Positions 16,440-24,533 of a stretch of 52,824 bases of DNA are shown one piece after another. The stretch comes from Bacteroidaceae bacterium (GTDB lineage Bacteria > Bacteroidota > Bacteroidia > Bacteroidales > Bacteroidaceae), in NCBI GenBank assembly GCA_017622495.1, contig JAGAQY010000018.1:1-52824 (forward strand), written 5' to 3'. Within the stretch, counting starts at the first letter, position 1. Each line of letters begins with the position of its first letter. Both the position numbers and the translations under genes were made by a program. Below the pieces are notes generated by a model. It saw nothing but the letters and a program-made list of their open reading frames with translations. It had not been told where the DNA came from and ran no database searches.

Positions 16440-17963
16440 CTACTGGCCTACCATGACAGCCTGGCCGTCGCGGATGTAAATACCCTTTTCTACGGGTTGC
16501 TCTACTCTCCTCCCGCCAAGGTCATAAACCACCGTAGCCATATCCTTGCCGTGTTCGGCCTCTACAGTGTCTATTGCTGTAGGTGTGGCACTCATCTCCT
16601 CGATGTCGATGTCGATGGCTGCGGGGAAGAGGCGCTCGGGGTCGAAGTAGTAGGCACAGCTCTCTACCATGGTCTTCAGATTGGTGCCCACCATGCCGTT
16701 GAAGATTTCCGTGCCATTGAGCACCACCTTGACGGGTTGTGTGAGGTCATACTCCTTCTCGTTGAGGTAGAGGCGCACCTTGCCTTTGGTGATGGTTTCG
16801 TATTTCTTTGTGAAATCGATTTCAATGCCACTTGGCGCATACACTGTGGTGTAGGTCACCTTCTTCACGTCGAGTGTTACGGTGTTGCCCTCGCGGGTCA
16901 TCTCATAGCAGGCGCGTCCCTGATTGTCGTTGGTGAGGCTGGGCTCGATGACTCTCAGGTTGTAGAATCCCGTGCGTCGGCCACCATACATGTCGTAGTT
17001 CTCCCAGAAGAAGTAGTCGGGGTGCGGGTCGCGTGTGTACTCGGCGAGCCAAGGGGTTGTGGGGCGGTAGTCTATCGAGTGGCCGTCGCCTTCGATGACC
17101 TCGATGAAGTGGTTGTAGTATCCCGGATGTTGCTTCTGCAGCTCATCGGCAACCTCGAGTGCCTTCTGGGTGAGCTTGTTTCTGTAGAACGCATCATCGA
17201 GCGCTCCTGTACGCAATGAGAAAGCTATGTTGGCCACGTTCTCCATAGGGGCATTTCTCAATGGCTCGCCACCGGCCATGGGGCCTGCTCCGGCAAGGTA
17301 GTCGGCATAGAACGCTGCCAGGCGCTGGCTGCCATACCCGCCCTCGGAGATTCCGAAGAAGTATATCTTGTTGGCATCCACCTCGTCGGTGAGGAAGGCC
17401 AGGCGCAGGAGCTTCTCCCATGCCCACTGCTTGCTGCGTGTGGCCCAACGGTATTCGCTCGTGTTGGGAATCTGCGGCACGAAATAGATGCCGGGGCTGT
17501 AGAAACGGCGCAGACTGAGGCCGATACCCGTTTCCCATTCCTGGTTCTTGTCGCCGGAGCCGTGCATGTAGAGAAACAGCGGATATTTGGTGTCGGGCAC
17601 CACCTCCACGGCATTGCATCCCCAGTAGAAGGGCATGGTGGCATTGGCCTCCAGGTGTGCAGGCAGTTTCCACGAACTCTTCTCTCTCTTCTCCAGTTCG
17701 GTCACCTCGAACAGCTTTTCCTCGTCGAAGTTCTCTACTGCCGATTTCCATATGCTCCATACCTTGTCGCGAGTGGCCGATATCTGCTCCGCCGGTATTT
17801 CGGTGTTCTCTTCATACGCAGAGCCTTCACCATTGAGCGAGGTGCTGAAGGTATCGTAGATGCGTGTCGTCATCTCTTCTGTAACAATGTCTTGCGATGT
17901 TGCGGGTATGCCCGTCAAGGCAGCAACGAGCAGGAGTGCTGATGTCTTTTTCATAGGTTTCAT
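16440..17963 (-). CDS. Secreted alpha/beta-hydrolase (esterase-like) with C-terminal sorting tail
   Basis: The 507-residue protein has a signal peptide (MKKTSALLLVAALTGIPATS; start at 17963 or the Met at 17954). The hydrolase domain has an oxyanion-type YPLFLYMHGSGDKNQEW segment, the nucleophile elbow GISEGGYGS and a late EGDGHSIDY histidine, as in polyhydroxybutyrate-depolymerase-like esterases. It ends in VVYDLGGRRVEQPVEKGIYI, a tail seen on many Prevotella secreted proteins and likely read by the type IX secretion or surface-attachment machinery. It heads the SusC/D locus and may remove acyl groups from the imported ligand (inference). Confidence 0.8.
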   Translation of the reverse strand: MKPMKKTSALLLVAALTGIPATSQDIVTEEMTTRIYDTFSTSLNGEGSAYEENTEIPAEQISATRDKVWSIWKSAVENFDEEKLFEVTELEKREKSSWKLPAHLEANATMPFYWGCNAVEVVPDTKYPLFLYMHGSGDKNQEWETGIGLSLRRFYSPGIYFVPQIPNTSEYRWATRSKQWAWEKLLRLAFLTDEVDANKIYFFGISEGGYGSQRLAAFYADYLAGAGPMAGGEPLRNAPMENVANIAFSLRTGALDDAFYRNKLTQKALEVADELQKQHPGYYNHFIEVIEGDGHSIDYRPTTPWLAEYTRDPHPDYFFWENYDMYGGRRTGFYNLRVIEPSLTNDNQGRACYEMTREGNTVTLDVKKVTYTTVYAPSGIEIDFTKKYETITKGKVRLYLNEKEYDLTQPVKVVLNGTEIFNGMVGTNLKTMVESCAYYFDPERLFPAAIDIDIEEMSATPTAIDTVEAEHGKDMATVVYDLGGRRVEQPVEKGIYIRDGQAVMVGQ

Positions 17964-18120
17964 GTTTGTTTTTGTATAAATGTGTACAAAAGTAATGATA
18001 ATTTATTGAATGGGGAAAATATTGCAGCATTAGTTTTAGATAGAACGCACTCATAGCTACATTGTGGCTACATCGCACATCCAAAGATCCACGAAAAGAT
18101 CCACGAGAAAGTGTACAAGA

Positions 18121-18213
18121 AGTGTACAAAAAGTGTAAATGTTTGTGTACATCTTTTTGAGTTATCTTATATATCCTCAATGCATTGCACTGTAAAAAGT
18201 GTAAATTTACTTT
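18121..18213 (+). repeat. ~95-bp repeat, copy 1 (inverted copy at 20415-20511)
   Basis: The first 38 bases (AGTGTACAAAAAGTGTAAAT, then a TTTGTGTACATCTTTTTG run) differ from the reverse strand of 20474-20511 at two positions. After ~36 variable bases both continue with AAAGTGTAAATTT and CTTT. The two copies face each other around the ATPase gene and the 22-bp arrays. Confidence 0.75.
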
Positions 18214-18287
18214 CGGTATATATTTTTAATGAAAAGCGGCTTCTCTGCTTATCAGATCTCTTCCCAGCTTTTCTTTACGATGAATGC

Positions 18288-18331
18288 CCACTCTCCCTGC
18301 AGAGGTAATCCACTCTCCCTGCAGGGGCAGG
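18288..18331 (+). repeat. Two-unit 22-bp array
   Basis: Two units begin CCACTCTCCCTGCAG and are spaced exactly 22 bp, each centred on the palindrome CTGCAG. They are followed by GCAAACGCATTATAAAA, nearly the same sequence that ends the larger array element at 18744-18764. Confidence 0.7.
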
Positions 18332-18382
18332 GCAAACGCATTATAAAAACATCTTAATGAAAACGTCCAACTAACTGTCCCA

Positions 18383-18519
18383 CTGTTTATAGAGGGACGA
18401 GCAGAACGTAGTGAAGCGGAGGGAGTTCCAAACGAAGTGCGGAGAAAAAGCCGCAAATAGACATACTACGCGCTTCGCTTATAACGCCCCCGCCCTACGG
18501 GCACCCCCTCTATAAACAG
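18383..18519. repeat. Palindromic repeat with 14-bp inverted ends
   Basis: CTGTTTATAGAGGG (18383-18396) is the reverse complement of CCCTCTATAAACAG (18506-18519). GAGCAGAACGTAGTGAAGCG and CGCTTCGCTTATAACG lie inside. In style it is like the palindromic repeat at 30757-30938. Confidence 0.7.
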
Positions 18520-18579
18520 AGGGGGAGTTTGTAAAGCGCAAACAATCAATGATTAACTACCAAGAATCCCGTAAACCTC

Positions 18580-18760
18580 ATAATGCGTTTTCCCTGGTGG
18601 ATAAAGAGATAAGTGTTTCTACCTGCAAGCAGAAATGCTTCTAATTGCAGGTAGAAACCATTCTATCTGCAAGTAGAAAGTACTCTACCCGCGAGCAGAA
18701 GATATTCTGACCGCGAATAGAAAATCAGTTGAAACCACAGAAACAGGGAAAACGCATTAT
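18580..18760. repeat. 181-bp element: five 22-bp units between 17-bp perfect inverted repeats
   Basis: ATAATGCGTTTTCCCTG (18580-18596) is perfectly inverted at 18744-18760. Between them, 18617-18726 holds five units of exactly 22 bp. Each is an 18-bp imperfect palindrome (consensus TTCTAYCTGCAAGYAGAA) plus a 4-bp spacer (atgc, acca, agta, gata, aatc). No gene is seen in it. Confidence 0.88.
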
Positions 18761-18908
18761 AAAATCGCACTAAAAAGATGTCTTAATAATTTATGTTTCG
18801 ACAGACTATACTCTCGCAAATATTAGATTTTCTGATAATAGCAAGTAAAATCCATATAGACATTTCTGATGCGTCTGCCCTGCTTTGTGGAAATACATTT
18901 GCAATGCG

Positions 18909-18996
18909 CCCAGTTGGCTGAATCAGAGCCTTCTGACAGAATCGCCAAAGCCTTTTGATGGATTTATTGCAGCCTTTCGTTAGGAAAATCAGAGCC
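18909..18996 (+). repeat. Diverged four-unit 22-bp array
   Basis: Four successive 22-bp units each end in AGCC (18930, 18952, 18974, 18996); two also share ATCAGAGCC. Palindromic pieces such as TTCTGACAGAA and GGCTGAATCAGAGCC occur. Similarity between units is low, so this is the weaker member of the group. Confidence 0.5.
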
Positions 18997-19053
18997 GTCT
19001 GTTTGACCAAGGCCGCTTTTGTTTATAACAGCAGCGGCTATGCATGAGGCACC

Positions 19054-20229
19054 TTAATAATTTAGCCCGAAGGCCCAGATCGGGATTATGTTCTCTTGGG
19101 CAAACTCTATGTCATCCTTTACAACAAAGGAGTCGGGTGTGTCGCCCAGTTGTTTCTTTGTCTTATTCTTTCCACCTACTTCGAAGGTATATTTGCCTAT
19201 CGTAAAGTCCGAAATGCGCGAGCTGATGACTTCATTGTTGACACGTAGCTGGTTATAGAAGAAGGTTTCGCGTAAGTTGCCGACATTGACATCGCTTGGG
19301 TTCAGGACATACATCAGATTGGGATTGTCAAGATACACTTTTTCCACTTTGCCTAATCCTCGTATGCCTTGGGTGTCATCGCGCAGTTGTCCTATCATTT
19401 GTGCTTGTTCGAGCAGAATGAGGTAATCGGGGATATTGTTGCGGCTGACGCCGATGCTTGCGGCTAAGGTATCAGCGTTCGGCTTAAAGGGGGCGAGAGA
19501 GGCTATGACGGTCAACATCTTTCTTAGTTTACGGGCAGTCGAAGCTTTGAGGTTGGCAAACATGGCGATATCTGTCTCGATTGTCTGTATTATCGTGCTC
19601 TGCATACGCCCCTCAAAATTTCCAGCGACGGCGAAGGGGTAGTATCCCGACTTCAGGTATTCCCTAAAATAGGAGAGCGGATGAAGCAGTCCTTCCACAT
19701 GTGCTTTCCCTGCGAGTATCTCTTCCAGGCTGAAGACAGGCGTTTCTATCTGGCGAAACAGTTGCAGGTACTCACGGAACGACAGTCCCTGCATCGTATA
19801 CATGAGTGCGCGACGGCTGAGATCGGCTGTTCCCTTTTGTATGTCCAGAATGGATGACCCCGTAAAGATGATTTGCAGGTCGGGGTGCGTGTCGTATATT
19901 TGCTTCAGCTCGCGCGACCAGTCTGGATATTTGTGCACCTCGTCTATCACCAACAGCTTGCCATCTTCTTTTGACCATTCGTCGGCAACTTCTATAAGTG
20001 TATGCGTGGTGAAATAGGCAATATCTGCCGATACATACAGCGACTTCTTGGTGTCCCGATGTGCATTGATATATTGCAATACCATTGTGGTCTTTCCCAC
20101 ACCGCGCGGACCTATGATTCCTATCATGCGATCGTCCCACGCGATACGATTGTATAAATACCGAAAGAATCTATCGGTCGTAAGAGCCAATTGCAGCTCC
20201 ATGTAAGCATGTAATTGCTGGTCAATCAT
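19054..20229 (-). CDS. AAA ATPase with C-terminal DUF4143-type domain
   Basis: The 391-residue reading starts at the ATG 20229-20227 (MIDQQLHAYMELQLAL), which fits this family; longer readings have no support. Walker A is GPRGVGKTT, Walker B is LLVIDEVHKYPDW, and the sensor-like IIFTGSSILDIQKG follows. The C-terminal half ends in KYTFEVGGKNKTKKQ. Such ATPases are common in Bacteroidota; function is poorly known, and a toxin-antitoxin or mobile-DNA link is often suspected. It stands alone, bounded by inverted ~95-bp repeats and next to 22-bp arrays. Confidence 0.85.
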   Translation of the reverse strand: MIDQQLHAYMELQLALTTDRFFRYLYNRIAWDDRMIGIIGPRGVGKTTMVLQYINAHRDTKKSLYVSADIAYFTTHTLIEVADEWSKEDGKLLVIDEVHKYPDWSRELKQIYDTHPDLQIIFTGSSILDIQKGTADLSRRALMYTMQGLSFREYLQLFRQIETPVFSLEEILAGKAHVEGLLHPLSYFREYLKSGYYPFAVAGNFEGRMQSTIIQTIETDIAMFANLKASTARKLRKMLTVIASLAPFKPNADTLAASIGVSRNNIPDYLILLEQAQMIGQLRDDTQGIRGLGKVEKVYLDNPNLMYVLNPSDVNVGNLRETFFYNQLRVNNEVISSRISDFTIGKYTFEVGGKNKTKKQLGDTPDSFVVKDDIEFAQENIIPIWAFGLNY

Positions 20230-20302
20230 ACGGATGAATACATTTTTATCGGCACAAAAGTCTATAAAAAAAATGACAAAAGCAAGGAGTCTGTGAAAAA
20301 AA

Positions 20303-20372
20303 TGCACTTATTGAGTGCAATATTTACGGCATTTATGCACTCATTAGGTGCAATCAAGAGACGATTTGCACC
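20303..20372. promoter_or_regulatory. Cluster of TGCAC palindromes upstream of the ATPase gene
   Basis: TGCACTTATTGAGTGCA (20303-20319) and TGCACTCATTAGGTGCA (20336-20352) are 17-bp palindromes 33 bp apart. GGTGCA at 20347 is mirrored by TGCACC at 20367-20372. They lie 74-143 bp before the ATPase start and could be operators (inference). Confidence 0.5.
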
Positions 20373-20414
20373 TTTGGAAAGACTATATCTGCCTCTGCGG
20401 CATAGTTACACACA

Positions 20415-20511
20415 ACAAAAGCAAATTTACACTTTCTATAGCCTAACACACTGAGCATCATATAAACTATGCCAAAAAGATGTACACAAAGATTTACACT
20501 TTATGTACACT
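20415..20511 (-). repeat. ~95-bp repeat, copy 2 (inverted relative to 18121-18213)
   Basis: Read on the minus strand from 20511 it follows copy 1 closely at both ends: AGTGTACATAAAGTGTAAAT, a TTTGTGTACATCTTTTTG run, and later AAAGTGTAAATTTGCTTT. The spacing between the two conserved blocks is nearly the same. Confidence 0.75.
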
Positions 20512-20545
20512 TTTGGGATAGTTCATTACATCCGCGGCTATGCCA

Positions 20546-23200
20546 TCACAGCAGTTTGAATCGCACCTTGGCCACCACGTTCATCGGGCGCAGCTGGCAT
20601 ACGTTGCGGTAGATGTTGAGGTTGCTGTAGTTGACCTGCGTGTAGGCTTGCTGGTTGAAGAGGTTGCTGGCCTCCACCTCGAGGTCGATGCGCTTCATCT
20701 TGTACTTCACCTTGGCATCGGCAAACCAGTGGTGGCGGTTCTCGTCGGTGAGGTTGTTGTAGCTGTCCTCGGCCGAGGCGGAGAGGGTGAGCTTCTTCGT
20801 CAGGTGCAGGTTCATCGTCAGGCGATGGGTGGCGGTGGTGATGGTGCGTGCCGAGGCTGCACCGCCCTGCACGTAGCTCTGGCTCATGCCGCAGCCCGAG
20901 CTGAAGACGAGGTTGATCTGGCGTATGGGCGTGACGGTGCCCGCACCGCCGAACGACAGGCTGCGGTACTCCATGGGGTAGATGATGCCGCCGATGTACT
21001 GCTCGTCCTGAGTGAGCGAGGCGTTGGCGAAGAGGCTCAGCGTGGCCTGCCACCAGTTGAAACCCTGGCTGAGGCTGGCTCCGGCGCGGTAGGTGTCGGA
21101 ATGGGTGTCCTGCTCTATGCCCTCGACGATGGAGGTGACCCCGTCGTAGCGGTAGCCGTACACGACATTCTCGTCGAGGCGGGTGTAACCGAACCCGGCA
21201 TTGGCAAAGATGCCCGAGAGGCTGTTGGCATAGCGCACATCGGCATTGGCGGCGAGTGTGCCGCGATTGAAGAGGCGGTCCACGTAGTCGCGCTGGAAGG
21301 TGCGGTAGTTGGTCATGATGGCTCCCTGATAGATGGCATTGGGGTTGCCCACGTTGCGGTGGTAGCGCACGCTGGCTCCGCCCGACAGTTCATTGCCCGT
21401 GTAGCTGAGTGCCAACGACGGTGCCACGAGCAGCTGCATGTGGTGATAGTTGCCCGAGTGGATGCGGTCGTCGAGGTTCTGCGTGTTGAGGTTGAGCGGC
21501 AGGGTAAGGGTAGCCTTGAAGTCTTCGTACCTGTAGGTGTACTCCTGCCCCAATACCAGTTCGTAGAGGCGGTACCACACATCGTTCTGCAGGGCGCTGC
21601 CCGTGAGCGGGGTGTAGCCGTCGAGGTCGCTCTCCACGTGGTGTATGCCGCCCACGAAGTTGATGCCGTAGTTGAGGCGGAAGTTGCCGAGCCCTATGCC
21701 ATAGCCCGTGTGGAACGTGGCGGCGTAGTGCTGCGAGGTGATGTCCTGCGTGTAGCGGGCGGTGCTGTCGATGCTCACGCCAAGGGTGCTCGGCCTGTGG
21801 GCAGCGCCCACGGAGAAGTTGAGACGGAAGTTGTTGTCGCCAATGCTGCGGATGGTGTTGGCCGTGTTCTTGATGGAGAACTCGGGACGGTCGAACCGCT
21901 GTGTCACGCGCTGCGCACCGCTCAGGGCGTTCGAGGTGAGCGTGCCCGTCACGGCATCGCGGTTCCACGAGCCCTTCACCTGCAAGCGGTTGTTGAAGAA
22001 TCCCTCGTCGGCATTCCACTGGTAGTGTGCCTGGGCATTGAGGTTGTGCAGGTGGGTTTCAGATGTGAGCGTCTCTTCCGTCACGAGGCGTGTGTCGGCA
22101 GTCACGAAGCGGTCGTTCATCGTGTAGCCCTCGCGGCGTATATCGTCGTTGTGGTAGGTGGCGTTGAGCGTGAACTCGGTGTCCTTGTTGAGCTTCTCCA
22201 GATGGTTGAGTCCCACCGCATGGGTGCGGTTGTCGAGGTAGCGCCGCTTGGGCAGTCCGGCACTGGAGGGCATCACCGCGCCCATGGGGCAGAAGGGGTA
22301 GAGCCCCACGCCGCCCATGGTGTACTGCTCGGTCAGCTCGGTGGATACGTCGTTGCCCGCATTGTCGCCCTTGTAGACGGTCATGTGCTGGCGGCGCTTG
22401 CCGAAGTACATCGCCGTGGCCTCGCCCGCCATGAGCGGATTACTGCCTACGTTACCCTGCAGCTGGGCACCACCACCCAGCATGGCGTTGACGGAGAAGG
22501 TGCCCTTGGCCTCGGGGCGCAGCTTGAGGTTGACGGCCACCTTATCGGTAATCTCCTTCCCCTGCAGCGACTTGATGGCCTGGTGGTTCTCCATCACCTG
22601 CACGGTGCTCACATCCTGTGCGCTGACGTTCTTCGTGGCCAGTCCGTAGCGTGTGTGCAGCATGTCCATGTCCTCGATGTAGAACTTCGATATGTTCTGC
22701 CCGTTGTACTTGATGCCTCCGCTCTCGCTCACCTCCATGCCGGGCATGCGCTTGATGACGTCGGCAATCACGCGGTCGTCCTGCTGCTTGTAGGCGGCCA
22801 CGTTGTAGTTGATGGTGTCGCCGCTCCGCCGTATCTTGTCGGCCACGATGCTCACCTCCTTGATTGTTATCGATTGTTCCACGGTAAGGAAGTCGAGCCG
22901 CTGCGAGCGGTTGGGCACCATCTTTATGTTCTGCCCGATGGCCATACCTGCCGCCGTCACCGCCACAGAGTCGGTGTCGAAGGCAAACTCCACCTTGTAG
23001 TACCCGCTCGCCACATCCACATCGGCAAAGCCGAGGATGATGCCCTTGCCCTTGGGCGATACGGTGACGTAGGCATCGGCGGCCTTGCCGTCGGCACCTT
23101 TCACGAAGCCGTCGATAACCGTTTTGTCTTGGGCAACGCTATCCAGCGTTATCGCCGTCAAGAAGGCGACAAGTAGTATGTGGTGAAGTTTCGTGTTCAT
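20546..23200 (-). CDS. TonB-dependent-receptor-like outer-membrane beta-barrel protein
   Basis: The 884-residue reading starts at ATG 23200 (MNTKLHHILLVAFLTAITLD), giving a signal peptide. It has a carboxypeptidase-regulatory-like segment (~28-100: VIDGFVKGADGKAADAYVTV), a plug-like part (VIADVIKRMPGMEVSESGGI, NISKFYIEDMDML) and a long barrel. It lacks an obvious TonB box and the SusC signature. It follows the GLPGLI gene by 22 bp, a common pairing in Bacteroidota in which a GLPGLI protein and an outer-membrane barrel are made together. Transported ligand is unknown. Confidence 0.85.
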   Translation of the reverse strand: MNTKLHHILLVAFLTAITLDSVAQDKTVIDGFVKGADGKAADAYVTVSPKGKGIILGFADVDVASGYYKVEFAFDTDSVAVTAAGMAIGQNIKMVPNRSQRLDFLTVEQSITIKEVSIVADKIRRSGDTINYNVAAYKQQDDRVIADVIKRMPGMEVSESGGIKYNGQNISKFYIEDMDMLHTRYGLATKNVSAQDVSTVQVMENHQAIKSLQGKEITDKVAVNLKLRPEAKGTFSVNAMLGGGAQLQGNVGSNPLMAGEATAMYFGKRRQHMTVYKGDNAGNDVSTELTEQYTMGGVGLYPFCPMGAVMPSSAGLPKRRYLDNRTHAVGLNHLEKLNKDTEFTLNATYHNDDIRREGYTMNDRFVTADTRLVTEETLTSETHLHNLNAQAHYQWNADEGFFNNRLQVKGSWNRDAVTGTLTSNALSGAQRVTQRFDRPEFSIKNTANTIRSIGDNNFRLNFSVGAAHRPSTLGVSIDSTARYTQDITSQHYAATFHTGYGIGLGNFRLNYGINFVGGIHHVESDLDGYTPLTGSALQNDVWYRLYELVLGQEYTYRYEDFKATLTLPLNLNTQNLDDRIHSGNYHHMQLLVAPSLALSYTGNELSGGASVRYHRNVGNPNAIYQGAIMTNYRTFQRDYVDRLFNRGTLAANADVRYANSLSGIFANAGFGYTRLDENVVYGYRYDGVTSIVEGIEQDTHSDTYRAGASLSQGFNWWQATLSLFANASLTQDEQYIGGIIYPMEYRSLSFGGAGTVTPIRQINLVFSSGCGMSQSYVQGGAASARTITTATHRLTMNLHLTKKLTLSASAEDSYNNLTDENRHHWFADAKVKYKMKRIDLEVEASNLFNQQAYTQVNYSNLNIYRNVCQLRPMNVVAKVRFKLL

Positions 23201-23222
23201 TGTGCTTTGTTTTATGGGTTGG

Positions 23223-24110
23223 TTATTCCAGTTCAAGGGGTTCGTAGGGGGTGTAGATAGATACAGCCTCGCCTGCTTCAACATTGCCATTGGGCATAAT
23301 CTCTGCCCGATGATAATCTACCGCTTTATACCAATTTTCGGCAAACTCTCGTTGCATTTTCTGCACCTTCTCACGCTTTTCCACCTTGTAGTCCTTGTAT
23401 TCGTAGCGAATGATAGGATGTTTGCCTGTCTCTATTTTTACGGCCTCGAAAGTATAGAGTGTGTCTGCATCGTGTGCTTTGAGGATGAGGCCTGGCAAAC
23501 CGCCAAGTTTCCACGGTCCTTGGCGTACGGGAATGTCGGGAGCAAACCATGCCACATAGTTGCGTCCACGGAAATGACACGTGGCTTTTTGGCAAGTATA
23601 GCCCAATAGTTCTTGCATCTCAAAGGAGATAATCCACGACTGGCGGGGAATAGGCTCGGAATACTGTGAGTTGTACTTATGTAGCCACCCTGGCATGCAG
23701 GCGTATTCGGTAAGCATACCATTCTGCATATATAAATCGGAGAATTCATATTGTATCCATGTACTTTTGTCCTTTCCACCTGGCCCTTGCCACGATGGAG
23801 CTGACTGTGCCTTGGGGTGTGCTTTGTGCCATTCGCGCAGTAACGAGTCACTATTATATACAAACCAACTGTAATATTTCGAAATGCTGTCACCCACATC
23901 CAGACGTTGATAGTCGATGTAGGTGTTCATATCGGCTATGCTGTCGGCATTCATGGCATACCACACACGGAGGCGCGTGGAGTCTATGACAGACATCTTG
24001 CCTTGATTCTTTTTAAAAGGAGCACGCGCATGGCCTTGCTTCTGCTGGGCAAATGTGAAGGTTGCAGATAGAGCAATCAGAGCAAAAGAGATAAGTTTCT
24101 TTACATTCAT
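23223..24110 (-). CDS. GLPGLI family protein
   Basis: The 295-residue secreted protein has a signal peptide (~1-21) and the family signature KLGGLPGLILKAHDADTLYT near residues 205-225, preceded by the usual WFAPDIPVRQGPW. GLPGLI proteins were first noticed in Porphyromonas and are periplasmic or surface proteins of unknown function, normally encoded next to an outer-membrane barrel, as here. Paired CTTGCA sites lie 69-126 bp upstream, and a membrane-anchored HTH regulator is encoded next door, which suggests local control. Confidence 0.92.
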   Translation of the reverse strand: MNVKKLISFALIALSATFTFAQQKQGHARAPFKKNQGKMSVIDSTRLRVWYAMNADSIADMNTYIDYQRLDVGDSISKYYSWFVYNSDSLLREWHKAHPKAQSAPSWQGPGGKDKSTWIQYEFSDLYMQNGMLTEYACMPGWLHKYNSQYSEPIPRQSWIISFEMQELLGYTCQKATCHFRGRNYVAWFAPDIPVRQGPWKLGGLPGLILKAHDADTLYTFEAVKIETGKHPIIRYEYKDYKVEKREKVQKMQREFAENWYKAVDYHRAEIMPNGNVEAGEAVSIYTPYEPLELE

Positions 24111-24178
24111 AATCGTAGCTTTGGGGAGTTTGTGAATGTAAAGTTATCCCACCTGCGCTAAAGGGGCAAGAAATCATC

Positions 24179-24236
24179 CTTGCATTTTGCTTGCAATTGA
24201 TTTTGGAAATGAAAAGGGCCTTGCAAGATTCTTGCA
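24179..24236. promoter_or_regulatory. Two pairs of CTTGCA direct repeats at 11-bp spacing
   Basis: CTTGCA occurs at 24179, 24190, 24220 and 24231. Each pair has a period of 11 bp, one helix turn, which is typical of sites bound by tandem regulators. They lie upstream of the GLPGLI start (24110). Confidence 0.6.
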
Positions 24237-24370
24237 GGAAGAAGGAACAGCTTATATACCAGTAGAATGAACTTAAATATAAGATTTATCAAAAAGCGTT
24301 GCGAAGTCGTCTACCTATACGATTGTAGGCATGAACAATCTTACACAAAGCTGTTTTGGGGAGGGATACC

Positions 24371-24486
24371 TCACGCGAATCTCGCGAATCACGCGAAGTA
24401 TACATCGCTATCGCTCGTATGTGCCATCCGGCAGGCGAACGCGAGTGTAATGATGCGTTTTCGCGTGATTCGCGAGATTCGCGTGA
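24371..24486. repeat. 116-bp repeat with 27-bp perfect inverted ends
   Basis: Bases 24371-24397 (TCACGCGAATCTCGCGAATC...) are the exact reverse complement of 24460-24486. The arms are made of short TCACGCGAA/TCTCGCGAA units. It lies between the GLPGLI gene and the regulator gene; the rest of the gap 24111-24533 shows no gene. Confidence 0.8.
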
Positions 24487-24533
24487 GATTAGATTACGAT
24501 TGGAAGAAACTACGATGGAAAGGATTTGCTTTG

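Noticed and set aside
18617..18726. A small CRISPR array
   Set aside because: The 22-bp units are contiguous with 4-bp spacers, each unit is itself palindromic, and no cas gene is near.
18783..19010. A 75-codon minus-strand frame downstream of the ATPase gene
   Set aside because: It coincides with the 22-bp periodic repeat and has no recognisable protein features.
20540..23176. A very long open frame antisense to the outer-membrane barrel gene
   Set aside because: It is a shadow caused by codon bias of the real gene: no signal, no domain, and the sense strand has clear family features.
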